Positions 33,080-41,831 of a stretch of 64,000 nt of DNA are shown here, piece after piece; the stretch's first letter is position 1; every line of letters starts with the position of its first letter. Source of the stretch: Motiliproteus sp036960175 (GTDB taxonomy: Bacteria > Pseudomonadota > Gammaproteobacteria > Pseudomonadales > Balneatricaceae); contig JBALWH010000001.1 of the NCBI GenBank assembly GCA_036960175.1, positions 124,001 through 188,000 of the forward strand, given 5' to 3'. Below the pieces are notes generated by a model that was not told the DNA's origin, searched no databases, and saw nothing but the letters and a program-made list of their open reading frames with translations. A program made the translations under genes and the position numbers.

Positions 33080-34465
33080 TTAGGTGCGGCGTCTGAAGAA
33101 GGTGACTAGCATAATCCAGACGAACAGGATGCCGCCGATAATTGCCAGCAGGCCACCGATCCCCATGACACCCATCGCCATCTTTGCCGAAAGGCTGTCT
33201 AGTCCCTGAGCGGCTCCAGCGGTCTTTCTCTGAATGCCTATGGCGCCGGATAACGCCAGGCCAGTGATATGCAGTAATTGGCCGAAACCGTAGCAAAGGG
33301 GCTGAGCGCAGGCTAGTTTGCCGGTAATCGGCTTGTAGCCTAAATAAGGTAGCAACAGGTAAGCCAGTCCCATCAGCGCCAGGGTGACGCCGACAATCGA
33401 GCCGTGATAGTGGGCCGGGATAATGGTATTGATGCCGGATATCATCAAGGCTATAACCCCGCCACTGCCAAACAGAACCATCGACATGATCAGCGTCAGG
33501 CGCAGGGGGCGTTGATCTGCGGTCACCGGGGCTGCACGCTTTAATCCCCACAGTAAAACCAAGCCCACTGGTACCGCTGCAAGTGCTCCGCCATATTGCA
33601 TCAGCCGGGTAAAGGCGATGCGTGATTCTGCAGATACAGTGGGGTAGTAGAGGTAGATTAGTGGTACTAGTAGAACGGGCACTAATCCGATCCACAGGCA
33701 GTTGCCGAGCCAACGTTGGGAGAAAATCAATGGGACGCCACTGGCGATTGCCAGCAGTATCCAGGCTAGCAGCAGCATTTGGCTAAAGGCAAATTGCAGG
33801 CTGTGCCCGGCGCCCCAGAACAGTAATTCATAGAATCCTTGTCCGCTAATGCTGGCGGGAATATCGATCCAGCTCCAGCCCAAGGCACCAATGGCTATAG
33901 CAGTGGCAACGGCTGAACTGATGGCGGCGACCTGCAGGGGTGGTGCCTTGAAAAGTGCGTTTTTCCATTGGCAGCAGATCAGCGTTAGCACTAAACGAAT
34001 GGCAATTCCGGCACCAAATAACCCTAGTGCGATGAAGAAGAGGGGGCGTTGCAGCACCGGTACGTAGTTGTTCATTAATGGGCTGCCTTCGCCGAAGAAG
34101 GCAGAGACGGCGATTAGCAGCGTGCCGACGACTGACAAGGCAAATGATAGGGTTCCGAGGTGCGAGAACCTGAGGGTGCCGGTGTTATCTGCAACTGACC
34201 AGATAACACCGGCCATGGCCAGAAACCAGATTAATACCGATTGATCAACGTGAATGACCAGCGCGGTTCGAAAGAAGTCTATCCACGGAAAGAATTGACT
34301 GGCCCCTGGTACTCGGGACAACACTAGCAATAGTGCGAAAATACCGGCAATGGCCAGAGCTAATACCCCAAGGTGCAACCAGTGTCGGGCTTGTCGTTGT
34401 TGCAACGGATGCAGGCGGAGCAGGTCGAGGGTGGACGGCTCTGACGTAGGCTTCAAAGAAAGCAC
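33080..34465 (-). CDS. Heme-copper-oxidase subunit I-like protein lacking part of the CuB site
   Basis: 461 residues, about twelve membrane helices. It resembles subunit I: helix II His (ALVIHVDQSVLIWF), helix VI His in FWGAGHSLQFAF (the coxA counterpart is GHPEVY; the cross-linked Tyr position is Phe here), and helix X HYHGSIVG equal to HFHYVL. The helix VII His-His pair that binds CuB is missing: the stretch AFTRLMQYGGALAAVPVGLVLLW aligns to the segment just after HH in CoxA. It should therefore carry heme but is unlikely to reduce oxygen in the usual way. It lies inside the cox assembly locus, on the other strand between ctaB and ctaA. Possibilities are a heme sensor, an assembly factor or a nitric oxide-related protein. 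Confidence 0.75.
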   Translation of the reverse strand: MLSLKPTSEPSTLDLLRLHPLQQRQARHWLHLGVLALAIAGIFALLLVLSRVPGASQFFPWIDFFRTALVIHVDQSVLIWFLAMAGVIWSVADNTGTLRFSHLGTLSFALSVVGTLLIAVSAFFGEGSPLMNNYVPVLQRPLFFIALGLFGAGIAIRLVLTLICCQWKNALFKAPPLQVAAISSAVATAIAIGALGWSWIDIPASISGQGFYELLFWGAGHSLQFAFSQMLLLAWILLAIASGVPLIFSQRWLGNCLWIGLVPVLLVPLIYLYYPTVSAESRIAFTRLMQYGGALAAVPVGLVLLWGLKRAAPVTADQRPLRLTLIMSMVLFGSGGVIALMISGINTIIPAHYHGSIVGVTLALMGLAYLLLPYLGYKPITGKLACAQPLCYGFGQLLHITGLALSGAIGIQRKTAGAAQGLDSLSAKMAMGVMGIGGLLAIIGGILFVWIMLVTFFRRRT

Positions 34466-34565
34466 CTCATTGTAGACAAAGGTTGAGACTAACGTTTGCT
34501 GCTTTTAAGCGGCGATAAATCAGGTAAGCTGCAGTAATTAAAGCAGGTTTGATAGCGAGGTTCCC

Positions 34566-35603
34566 ATGGCAGAGCTCAAGATTCAACCGAAATTCAAGTT
34601 CCAACAACGTCTTGCTTTTGGTTGCTGTCTGCTTGCCTTGGTGGTGATTATGCTGGGTGCTTATGTGCGCCTGTCTGATGCTGGTCTGGGCTGTCCTGAC
34701 TGGCCCGGATGTTATGGTCAATTGACGGTTCCCAGTACATCGGATGAGGTAGCCTCGGCCAATGCCAGCTACCCGCAACGTCCGCTAGAAACGACTAAAG
34801 CTTGGAAGGAGATGGCTCATCGTTATCTGGCAGGTACTTTGGGTCTCGCTATCGCGCTTTTGGCGGCGCTGGCCTGGAAGAACCGCGTCAATGCGCAGCA
34901 ACCGAAACTTCTGCCAGGGTTGCTGCTGGCAACGGTAACCTTTCAAGCTTTGTTGGGTATGTGGACGGTTACTTTGTTGGTAAAACCTTTGATTGTTACG
35001 TCACATCTGTTGGGAGGATTGGCCACAGTTTCGATGCTCTGGTTATTAAGTCTACGTTTGCAGGAGCAGCCAGGTCACAAGTTGCAACGCCCCAGGCTAT
35101 TCTATTTTGCTTTGCTAGGGTTGTTGATATTGGTAATGCAGGTTTTTCTGGGAGGCTGGACCAGTACCAACTATGCGGCTATTGGCTGTACTGAGTTTCC
35201 GACCTGCATTAACCAGAGCTGGTGGCCGCCTATGGATTTTTCCGAAGCCTTTGTGCTTTGGCGTGGTTTGGGGGTGGATTACGAGCATGGAGTGCTGGAG
35301 TATTCGGCACGCACTGCCATTCATATGACCCACCGCATTGGTGCCTTGATTACGGCCTGCTACCTCGGATTACTGGCGTGGCGGCTGGCGCAGTCGGATC
35401 AGCAGGCTAAGGTGAGGTTCGCCGCGAAAGCCTTGCTGGCGTTGCTGTTGGTCCAGTTAGTCCTAGGTGTGACTAATGTGCTGGCGCAGCTGCCGTTGGC
35501 GGTGGCTGTTGCTCATAACGGTGTTGCTGCTATGTTGGTGTTGTCGATGCTGACGCTGTTGTTTAGGCTGAGAATGCCCTCGGCAGAACTCAATCAACGG
35601 TAG
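34566..35603 (+). CDS. ctaA: Heme A synthase (Cox15/CtaA)
   Basis: 345 residues with eight membrane helices. Family motifs: GAYVRLSDAGLGCPDWPGCYG at the first half, MAHRYLAGTLG, TSHLLGGL, and IHMTHRIGALIT for heme ligands; a second Cys pair lies in GCTEFPTCIN. It oxidises heme O to heme A. GCGAGG lies before the ATG. Expressed divergently from the oxidase-like gene, with about 100 bases between them. A terminator follows. Confidence 0.95.
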   Translation: MAELKIQPKFKFQQRLAFGCCLLALVVIMLGAYVRLSDAGLGCPDWPGCYGQLTVPSTSDEVASANASYPQRPLETTKAWKEMAHRYLAGTLGLAIALLAALAWKNRVNAQQPKLLPGLLLATVTFQALLGMWTVTLLVKPLIVTSHLLGGLATVSMLWLLSLRLQEQPGHKLQRPRLFYFALLGLLILVMQVFLGGWTSTNYAAIGCTEFPTCINQSWWPPMDFSEAFVLWRGLGVDYEHGVLEYSARTAIHMTHRIGALITACYLGLLAWRLAQSDQQAKVRFAAKALLALLLVQLVLGVTNVLAQLPLAVAVAHNGVAAMLVLSMLTLLFRLRMPSAELNQR

Positions 35604-35632
35604 TTATAAACTCGTTTATAGGCAGGCTTAAA

Positions 35633-35657
35633 GACCGCGATATCGGCGGTTTTTTCT
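35633..35657 (+). terminator. Intrinsic terminator after ctaA
   Basis: A hairpin (GACCGC with GCGGT, loop around GATATC) followed by six T lies 30 bases past the ctaA stop. The T-run touches the end of the convergent small gene. Confidence 0.65.
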
Positions 35658-35928
35658 ATTCTTTGATTTTGTTCATATCCACTAATACCAAGCCAACAAT
35701 GCAATAACCGAAATTGGCGTCGGCACCGAAGTCCAGAAACCTTACGCTCCTCTCTTCGCATAATTCGCTGAACTGTTTGTATCCTCTTGGTACTGAAGCG
35801 CCAAGGTGGTGAAGTCTGTGCTTAAAAGTCCTGAAATCGGCATCGTAATCATCGCCACTAAAGAGCGGGATAATCATATCCAGGTGATCGTCGTCGACCT
35901 GGCAGGGGGTGGTAGTGATAAATATCAA
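35656..35928 (-). CDS. Unrecognised 90-residue protein, possibly a C-terminal fragment
   Basis: The start is uncertain: TTG 35928 is the best available, with AGAGAG upstream, and the frame stays open upstream for about 30 more codons without an ATG. The sequence has well-formed, conserved-looking blocks (PLFSGDDYDADFRTFKHRL, VPRGYKQFSELCEE, VRFLDFGADANFGYC) that look like the end of a larger enzyme, such as a GNAT-type acyltransferase, but I cannot confirm that. No full-length partner is next to it. It may be a decayed gene remnant or a small acting protein. Confidence 0.5.
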   Translation of the reverse strand: MIFITTTPCQVDDDHLDMIIPLFSGDDYDADFRTFKHRLHHLGASVPRGYKQFSELCEERSVRFLDFGADANFGYCIVGLVLVDMNKIKE

Positions 35929-36113
35929 TTCAATCTCTCTTTGTTTCTTTACGTTTACGTAAAGGTGGTGTAAAACATTCTTTGCCTTACCCAGGCGGGT
36001 CTATAGTTACAGAGAGCCTTTTTTAAAGATTCTCTTTGCAATTTAGACGTAGCAGACAGGTGAACCCTCAAAAGGGGTTTGCAGTAATCCACTCTAATCC
36101 AGATGAGGATGCT

Positions 36114-37298
36114 ATGAATTTGGATACCAAAGAAAGGGCTGTGCACAAGCTCGCGTTCATCCGTGGTGATGAACTTAAGATCCCCACACTAAAAATCCTG
36201 AAACAGGATGGAACTCCTTACAATGGAGCTCAAATTCCGGATATCTCCCAGGATAAATCCCTCCAGATTTACCAGGCCATGGTGCGCACTCGGGTGTTGG
36301 ATGAGCGTATGCTGGCGGCTCAGCGTCAGGGCCGAATTAGCTTTTATATGCAATCCACCGGGGAGGAAGCGACTACCGTTGGTTTCGCTGCAGCCCTGCA
36401 AGATGACGATATGATCATGGCGCAATATCGTGAACAGGGTGCGCTGGTGTATCGAGGATTTTCTCTCGACGAATTTATGAACCAGTTATTCAGCAATGAA
36501 CTGGATTACGGTAAAGGGCGGCAAATGCCGGTCCATTACGGTTCCGCGAAGTTGCACTACATGACGATATCTTCCCCCCTAGCCACCCAGATTCCCCAAG
36601 CTACTGGCTATGCCTACGGGCAAAAGCTAGCAGCCAACGGTCGCTGTACGGTAACGGTGTTTGGCGAAGGGGCGGCGTCAGAGGGTGACTTCCATGCGGC
36701 GCTCAATATGGCATCGGTGCTGAAGGTGCCGGTGATCTTTCTGTGTCGCAACAATGGCTATGCCATCTCCACTCCTTCCAGTGAACAATTTGCCGCCGAT
36801 GGTATTGCTCCTCGCGCGCTGGGATATGGCATGCATGCCATACGGGTGGATGGTAACGATATCCTGGCTGTTTATGCGGCCATGGTCGAAGCGCGGCGAA
36901 TGGTGGTTGAAACCAATGAACCGGTGCTCGTGGAGGCTATGAGTTATCGTCTTGCAGCGCATTCCTCTTCAGATGATCCGTCGGGTTATCGCAGCAAAAA
37001 AGAGGAAGAAAAGTGGCGTAGCAAGGACCCCTTGCTACGCATGAAACAGTGGTTGATCTTGCAGAAATGGTGGTCGGAGCAAGAGGATCAGGCCCTGTTC
37101 GAGCGTGAGCGCAGCGATGTTCTGAAAATCATGAAGGTTGCAGAAAAGCGACCAGCGCCATTGCTTGATGATTTAGTCACCGACGTCTATGACCAGCCGA
37201 CGCCCATATTGCAGGAGCAACTACAGCGCTTGAAAGAGCATATTAGGCGCTACCCTGAGGCTTATCCTCGTACGTCAGGGAGGATTGATCATGACTGA
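36114..37298 (+). CDS. bkdA1: Branched-chain 2-oxoacid dehydrogenase E1 alpha
   Basis: 394 residues from ATG 36114, chosen for GAGG about six bases ahead. The thiamine diphosphate motif is seen as GEGAASEGDFHAALNMA with NNGYAIS (about residues 183-216). RQGRISFYMQSTGEEA and HSSSDDPSGYR (phosphorylation-loop region) match the branched-chain type rather than pyruvate dehydrogenase. With E1 beta it decarboxylates the 2-oxoacids of Val, Leu and Ile. It overlaps E1 beta by 8 bases. First gene of the bkd set; no Lrp-like BkdR is next to it. Confidence 0.94.
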   Translation: MNLDTKERAVHKLAFIRGDELKIPTLKILKQDGTPYNGAQIPDISQDKSLQIYQAMVRTRVLDERMLAAQRQGRISFYMQSTGEEATTVGFAAALQDDDMIMAQYREQGALVYRGFSLDEFMNQLFSNELDYGKGRQMPVHYGSAKLHYMTISSPLATQIPQATGYAYGQKLAANGRCTVTVFGEGAASEGDFHAALNMASVLKVPVIFLCRNNGYAISTPSSEQFAADGIAPRALGYGMHAIRVDGNDILAVYAAMVEARRMVVETNEPVLVEAMSYRLAAHSSSDDPSGYRSKKEEEKWRSKDPLLRMKQWLILQKWWSEQEDQALFERERSDVLKIMKVAEKRPAPLLDDLVTDVYDQPTPILQEQLQRLKEHIRRYPEAYPRTSGRIDHD

Positions 37299-38268
37299 AA
37301 TGAATTTGCTACAGGCGGTCAACAATGCTCTTGATATGGCTATGCAGGCAAACAATAAAGTAGTTTGTTTTGGCGAGGATGTGGGTAGTTTTGGAGGCGT
37401 TTTCCGGGCTACCAGCCATCTGCAAGAGAAGTACGGCACTGATCGCTGTTTCAATACCCCCCTGGTCGAGCAGGGGATTATTGGATTTGCCAATGGTTTA
37501 GCGGCGCAGGGAACGGTAGCGGTGGCGGAAATCCAGTTTGCTGATTATATATTTCCGGCCTTTGATCAGATCGTCAATGAATCGGCAAAATATCGCTACC
37601 GTTCTGGCAACCTGTTCAATGTGGGTGGGCTGACAATCAGAGCGCCTTATGGTGGAGGCATTTCTGGAGGGCACTATCATTCCCAGTCTCCAGAAGCTTA
37701 TTTTGCCCATACCCCAGGGCTAAAAGTCGTCGTGCCGCGCAACCCTTACCAGGCTAAAGGGCTGTTATTGGCGTCTATCCGGGATGCCAATCCGGTGATA
37801 TTTTTGGAGCCTAAGCGGATCTATCGTGCGTCGGTAGGAGAGGTTCCAGAACAAGATTATCAGTTGCCTTTGGGGAAAGCGGAGGTCACCAAAGAAGGTA
37901 CGGATATTACCCTGCTAGCCTGGGGTGCACAGATGGGATACCTGGAGCAAGCCGATGAAATGGCCGCAAAAGAAGGAATCTCCTGTGAACTTATCGACCT
38001 CAGGACGCTGTTGCCTTGGGACATTGAGACGGTAGTGGCATCGGTTAAGAAAACAGGGCGTTTGCTGGTCAGTCACGAAGCGCCGCTGACGGGGGGATTC
38101 GCCGGAGAAATCGCAGCGACTATTCAAGAGCGCTGTTTTCTTTATTTGGAATCACCGATTTCCCGGGTGGCCGGGTTGGATACTCCCTACCCATTAGCGT
38201 TGGAAAAGGAATACATTCCTGACCATCTGAAAATTTTCGAAGCGATCAAGCACAGTATTAATTTCTAG
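37291..38268 (+). CDS. bkdA2: Branched-chain 2-oxoacid dehydrogenase E1 beta
   Basis: 325 residues from ATG 37291, with GGGAGG 7 bases ahead; a TTG six bases earlier is less likely. Family stretches: FGEDVGSFGGVFRAT, FNTPLVEQGIIGFANGLA, and HYHSQSPEAYFAHTPGLKVV. It forms the heterotetramer with E1 alpha. E2 follows after 11 bases. Confidence 0.95.
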   Translation: MTEMNLLQAVNNALDMAMQANNKVVCFGEDVGSFGGVFRATSHLQEKYGTDRCFNTPLVEQGIIGFANGLAAQGTVAVAEIQFADYIFPAFDQIVNESAKYRYRSGNLFNVGGLTIRAPYGGGISGGHYHSQSPEAYFAHTPGLKVVVPRNPYQAKGLLLASIRDANPVIFLEPKRIYRASVGEVPEQDYQLPLGKAEVTKEGTDITLLAWGAQMGYLEQADEMAAKEGISCELIDLRTLLPWDIETVVASVKKTGRLLVSHEAPLTGGFAGEIAATIQERCFLYLESPISRVAGLDTPYPLALEKEYIPDHLKIFEAIKHSINF

Positions 38269-38279
38269 GGAGCCAGCAG

Positions 38280-39851
38280 ATGTTAAAAGATTTTATCCTG
38301 CCGGATATCGGTGAAGGCATTGTTGAGTGTGAGCTGGTGGAATGGCTGGTTGCAGAAGGCGACATGATTGAAGAAGACCAGCCTGTTGCGGATGTGATGA
38401 CCGACAAAGCGCTGGTGCAGATACCCTCTCCCCATGGGGGGCGGGTAGCAAAACTTTATTATAAGCAAGGAGACAGTGCCAAGGTTCATCAGCCCTTGTT
38501 CGCCATCGACCTGGAGTCTCCTGTTGGCGATAGCGATAGTTCAGCTTCTGCAGCCGAGGGGTTAGCCGTCAGTGAAGACTTTATTCTGCCGGACATCGGC
38601 GAAGGTATTGTCGAGTGCGAACTGGTGGAATGGCTGGTGGCCGTCGGCGAGCATATTGAGGAAGATCAGCCGGTGGTGGATGTGATGACGGACAAAGCGC
38701 TGGTGCAGATCCCCGCTTACACGGCCGGTATTGTTACTCAACTGTACTGTCCTCAGGGGGAGTTGGCTAAGGTACACCAGCCGCTCTACGCCATTGTTCC
38801 CGATGAAGTGAAAGAGATCGCTGCGGAAGCGGTTAGGCCAGCTATCAAACGTACTTCGATGAGTAATGCCGTGGTAGAGCCGGTGGTGAGCGCAGCCGTT
38901 CTTAAGGGACCAGTCTTGGCGAGCCCGGCGGTGCGTCGAATGTGTAGAGAGTTTGAACTGGACCTTAGTGAAATACCCGGTTCAGGGAAAAATGGCCGGG
39001 TACTAAAGCAAGACGTGCTCAGCTTTCAGGCCAGTTCCTCTGCACCGCCGAAACCTGCTTCATCCCATGCTGTTGTTGCTTCATCCGATGCTGTTGCTGC
39101 AGTCGGAGGCGATTCTGCAGTGATTGTTGAAGGGATGGTTGAGTCGGCAACCCGAGTGGAGCCTATTCGCGGAGTGCGCGCTGCCATGGCGCGGCAGATG
39201 GCGTTATCGGCCCGCACGATCCCTCATTTTACTTTTGGCGACGAGGTGGATGTTACCAACCTGCTTAGGGTCAAGACGCAACTTAAAGCCAAGGCTGAGA
39301 AGCAGGGCGTGAAACTCACACTGATGCCGTTCCTGATGAAGGCGCTAGCTATTGCGGTGAAAAAATACCCTCTGCTCAACAGCAAGGTGAACGACGACTG
39401 TAGTGAAATTCACTACCTTCCAGAGTGCAACATAGGCATGGCAGTGGATTCTGAATCTGGGTTATTGTTACCCAATATTAAGGGTGTTGATCGGCTCAGT
39501 ATTCTGGAAATTGCGGCAGAAGTGCAGCGGTTAGCAGAAGCGGCGCGTAAAGGGCGTGTGGCACCAGAAGACCTCAAGGGCGGGACCATTAGTATCTCTA
39601 ACATTGGTAGTCTAGGGGGTACCTATATGGTACCGGTGATCAATCCGCCAGAGGTGGCGATTGTGGCCCTTGGACGGGTGCAGCACTTACCTCGATTTAA
39701 TGATGATGGACAAGTAGAGGGGCGCAGCATAGTTGCTATCAGCTGGTCCGGGGATCATCGGGTTATCGACGGTGGCACCATGGCCCGGTTTAGTGCTTTA
39801 TGGCAGTCTTACCTTGAGGATCCGGCGTCGTTATTGCTGGATATCAGTTGA
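38280..39851 (+). CDS. bkdB: Branched-chain 2-oxoacid dehydrogenase E2 with two lipoyl domains
   Basis: 523 residues. Two lipoyl domains lie in tandem (about 3-78 and 99-175), with lipoylated lysines K43 and K139, each in VMTDKALVQIP; they are nearly identical in sequence. A peripheral-subunit-binding domain follows (about 222-258: ASPAVRRMCREFELDLSEI), then a linker rich in Ala/Ser/Val, and the acyltransferase core with the HxxxDG catalytic motif in GDHRVIDGGTMARF. It moves the branched acyl group to CoA. No E3 gene follows, so the lipoamide dehydrogenase must be elsewhere. The E2 of Pseudomonas bkd usually has one lipoyl domain. Confidence 0.95.
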   Translation: MLKDFILPDIGEGIVECELVEWLVAEGDMIEEDQPVADVMTDKALVQIPSPHGGRVAKLYYKQGDSAKVHQPLFAIDLESPVGDSDSSASAAEGLAVSEDFILPDIGEGIVECELVEWLVAVGEHIEEDQPVVDVMTDKALVQIPAYTAGIVTQLYCPQGELAKVHQPLYAIVPDEVKEIAAEAVRPAIKRTSMSNAVVEPVVSAAVLKGPVLASPAVRRMCREFELDLSEIPGSGKNGRVLKQDVLSFQASSSAPPKPASSHAVVASSDAVAAVGGDSAVIVEGMVESATRVEPIRGVRAAMARQMALSARTIPHFTFGDEVDVTNLLRVKTQLKAKAEKQGVKLTLMPFLMKALAIAVKKYPLLNSKVNDDCSEIHYLPECNIGMAVDSESGLLLPNIKGVDRLSILEIAAEVQRLAEAARKGRVAPEDLKGGTISISNIGSLGGTYMVPVINPPEVAIVALGRVQHLPRFNDDGQVEGRSIVAISWSGDHRVIDGGTMARFSALWQSYLEDPASLLLDIS

Positions 39852-39858
39852 TTGTATC

Positions 39859-39890
39859 GATGGAATGGCGCTGATACCGGCCATTCCATC
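39859..39890. other. 11-bp perfect hairpin after bkdB
   Basis: GATGGAATGGC pairs with GCCATTCCATC around a 10-base loop, 8 bases past the E2 stop codon. Only a short T stretch follows, so it may be a weak terminator or an RNA-stabilising structure at the end of the bkd message before the kinase-like gene. Confidence 0.5.
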
Positions 39891-39907
39891 CTTATCCAGG
39901 TCTGGCA

Positions 39908-41734
39908 ATGGATTACCCCAATCTGCAGCAATTCTATATCCCGGAAGAGCAATCGATCTATTTGCTCAGTCATGCTGATGCCCAGAAACTAAAAGACTGG
40001 GTACAGCTCTGTAAACAGCAACTTCAGCAGTTGGGATATCGACATATTGAGCTGATCGGTAAGGGCGCCTTCGGATTCGTATTTGCAGGTTTGGGGCAGG
40101 GAGGTAAAACTCTGGTGTTCAAGTTTTCTCGTATTAATCTGCCTATGCATGTGCAGGACCGCCTGGAAGAAGAAGCCTTTATGCTCGGCCAGGTTGACCA
40201 TGCTCGAGTGCCGCAGCTGATCGAATTCCAACGTATCAAACGCCAGGCAATCTTGGTGATGGAGCGGGCGCCGGGTGTCGATCTGGAACAATGGTCCTTG
40301 CGTCATGGGCGCTTATCCCCGCGGCTGATTATCCATATTGCTCATCAGCTGGTAGAAATATTACAGGGACTTCGAGGGCCTCTGATTGCCAGTAATCGGC
40401 CCTTGGTACATGGCGATATAAAACCCTCCAATGTCATGTTTGATCCTGATAGTGAACGAATAACCCTGATCGACTGGGGTTCATCGGTCTACGCGCAGCT
40501 GGATGACAGCGGCCAGTTTGTGGCCAATCAGGTGATGGAGCTAATGTCGGGTGACTTGCAGCAGTCCAACGCTCGCCTGGGGGATGTTTATTTCATTGGG
40601 CCAGAACAGATCAACGGCGGACTATCATCGCCGCATTTTGATGAGCAGGGGCTGGCAGCAACGCTCTATGCTTTGGCTTCGGGGCAATCCTGCCGCTTTG
40701 GGTATCAGGCTATCCCGGCGACGTCTTTGGGACTGCCTGTCGAATTTTCCCGGGTCTTGCAGCAAATGCTGGAAGGAGATCAGCGGCAGCGAGCGATGGC
40801 CGGAGACTATTTGTTGCGTAATATGGATGCCATGGCGGGCAATCTGATGCTTGACCTGCAAGAGCCTGAGGAACCACATCTCATACCGGTCTGGTCTCAT
40901 CAGCAGGTTCAGAATATTGAGACCGTTGCCTATACCTCACGTAAAGCATTCCTAAAAGAGGAGGGGCTGGATGAGTCGTTGCAGGATATGGATGAGGTTC
41001 AGTTTGATCGCTACTACAAAAATTTCCTGCAGGGTATGGGCGAGACCGAAAAAGCTTTTTTGGCCAGCATCAGCCGTTTAGGCAAATATCCGGTGGTGGG
41101 TGGGATCGCGGTGCGCTGGGAGAAAGGAGGGGTCTATATTGATTCCTGTCTTAATCTTCATGACGACCATCTGCGGCCGGCTTTTATTAGTTCGGTAAAC
41201 AATATGGTGACTCTGGCTAGGGCCATCAATCGGCAGGGGGTATTCAAATGTTGCTTTTTTAATGCCAAAGATACTTTGCATGTAGAGCGGTTGGATGTAC
41301 GCCAGAGTTTTGTGCCTCCGGCGGGATCACAGATCCCCTACGAGGTATCTCTAGCACCGGAACTGGAAGATCAGAGCCGTGTTCATTCTTATTTTGAAGA
41401 TGGCAGGGATCCAGAAGAGTTTTTGGAGTTACCCGAGGCCATCATCGAGCAACTGCAAAAGCTTAATGACATTCACCATAGCGGGCTGATTATTTTTGAA
41501 AGTCTGCCCACACACCTTAAAATTCATAGCTACTATCGTTTGCTGGATCCCTCCCGTCAGCAGGAGTTTGAAAGGCTGCTCGAGAATATCCTTAACGTTA
41601 TTCCGAAAATATCCGAGTTGGGTATCGCAGGGTTTATGAAAATGCCCTATAAAGATACCCGTTTTTTCACCCATATAGAGCGGATGCCAGAGAGTTTCTA
41701 TCCGAGAAATCCAAAGATTCTGGAAGACAGCTGA
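39908..41734 (+). CDS. Ser/Thr protein kinase-like protein
   Basis: 608 residues. A eukaryotic-like kinase domain spans about 45-300: glycine loop GKGAFGFVFAG (51-61), a Lys in VFKF (K72), Glu in the alphaC region (EEEAFMLG), catalytic loop HGDIKPSN (168-175) and magnesium loop DWG (189-191, instead of DFG). The catalytic loop has HGD, not HRD, as in several prokaryotic and lipopolysaccharide-type kinases. The remaining about 300 residues are unrecognised and cytoplasmic in character. It starts 57 bases after bkdB, past a hairpin, and the DUF3014 gene follows. No phosphatase or FHA gene is in the window. Activity is likely but substrates are unknown. Confidence 0.8.
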   Translation: MDYPNLQQFYIPEEQSIYLLSHADAQKLKDWVQLCKQQLQQLGYRHIELIGKGAFGFVFAGLGQGGKTLVFKFSRINLPMHVQDRLEEEAFMLGQVDHARVPQLIEFQRIKRQAILVMERAPGVDLEQWSLRHGRLSPRLIIHIAHQLVEILQGLRGPLIASNRPLVHGDIKPSNVMFDPDSERITLIDWGSSVYAQLDDSGQFVANQVMELMSGDLQQSNARLGDVYFIGPEQINGGLSSPHFDEQGLAATLYALASGQSCRFGYQAIPATSLGLPVEFSRVLQQMLEGDQRQRAMAGDYLLRNMDAMAGNLMLDLQEPEEPHLIPVWSHQQVQNIETVAYTSRKAFLKEEGLDESLQDMDEVQFDRYYKNFLQGMGETEKAFLASISRLGKYPVVGGIAVRWEKGGVYIDSCLNLHDDHLRPAFISSVNNMVTLARAINRQGVFKCCFFNAKDTLHVERLDVRQSFVPPAGSQIPYEVSLAPELEDQSRVHSYFEDGRDPEEFLELPEAIIEQLQKLNDIHHSGLIIFESLPTHLKIHSYYRLLDPSRQQEFERLLENILNVIPKISELGIAGFMKMPYKDTRFFTHIERMPESFYPRNPKILEDS

Positions 41735-41831
41735 GGGTGGCGATGTATGTGCTGGAACCTTATCTGCAACTATGGTCTGATTAGTCGTCATAAAAACAAT
41801 TAATTCAATCTGGACCGGGAGAACACCATCA

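Noticed and set aside
33063..33713. Minus-strand open frame of about 216 codons
   Set aside because: It is another frame of the oxidase-like gene; the correct frame has membrane helices and heme-ligand motifs, this one is Arg/Pro-rich.
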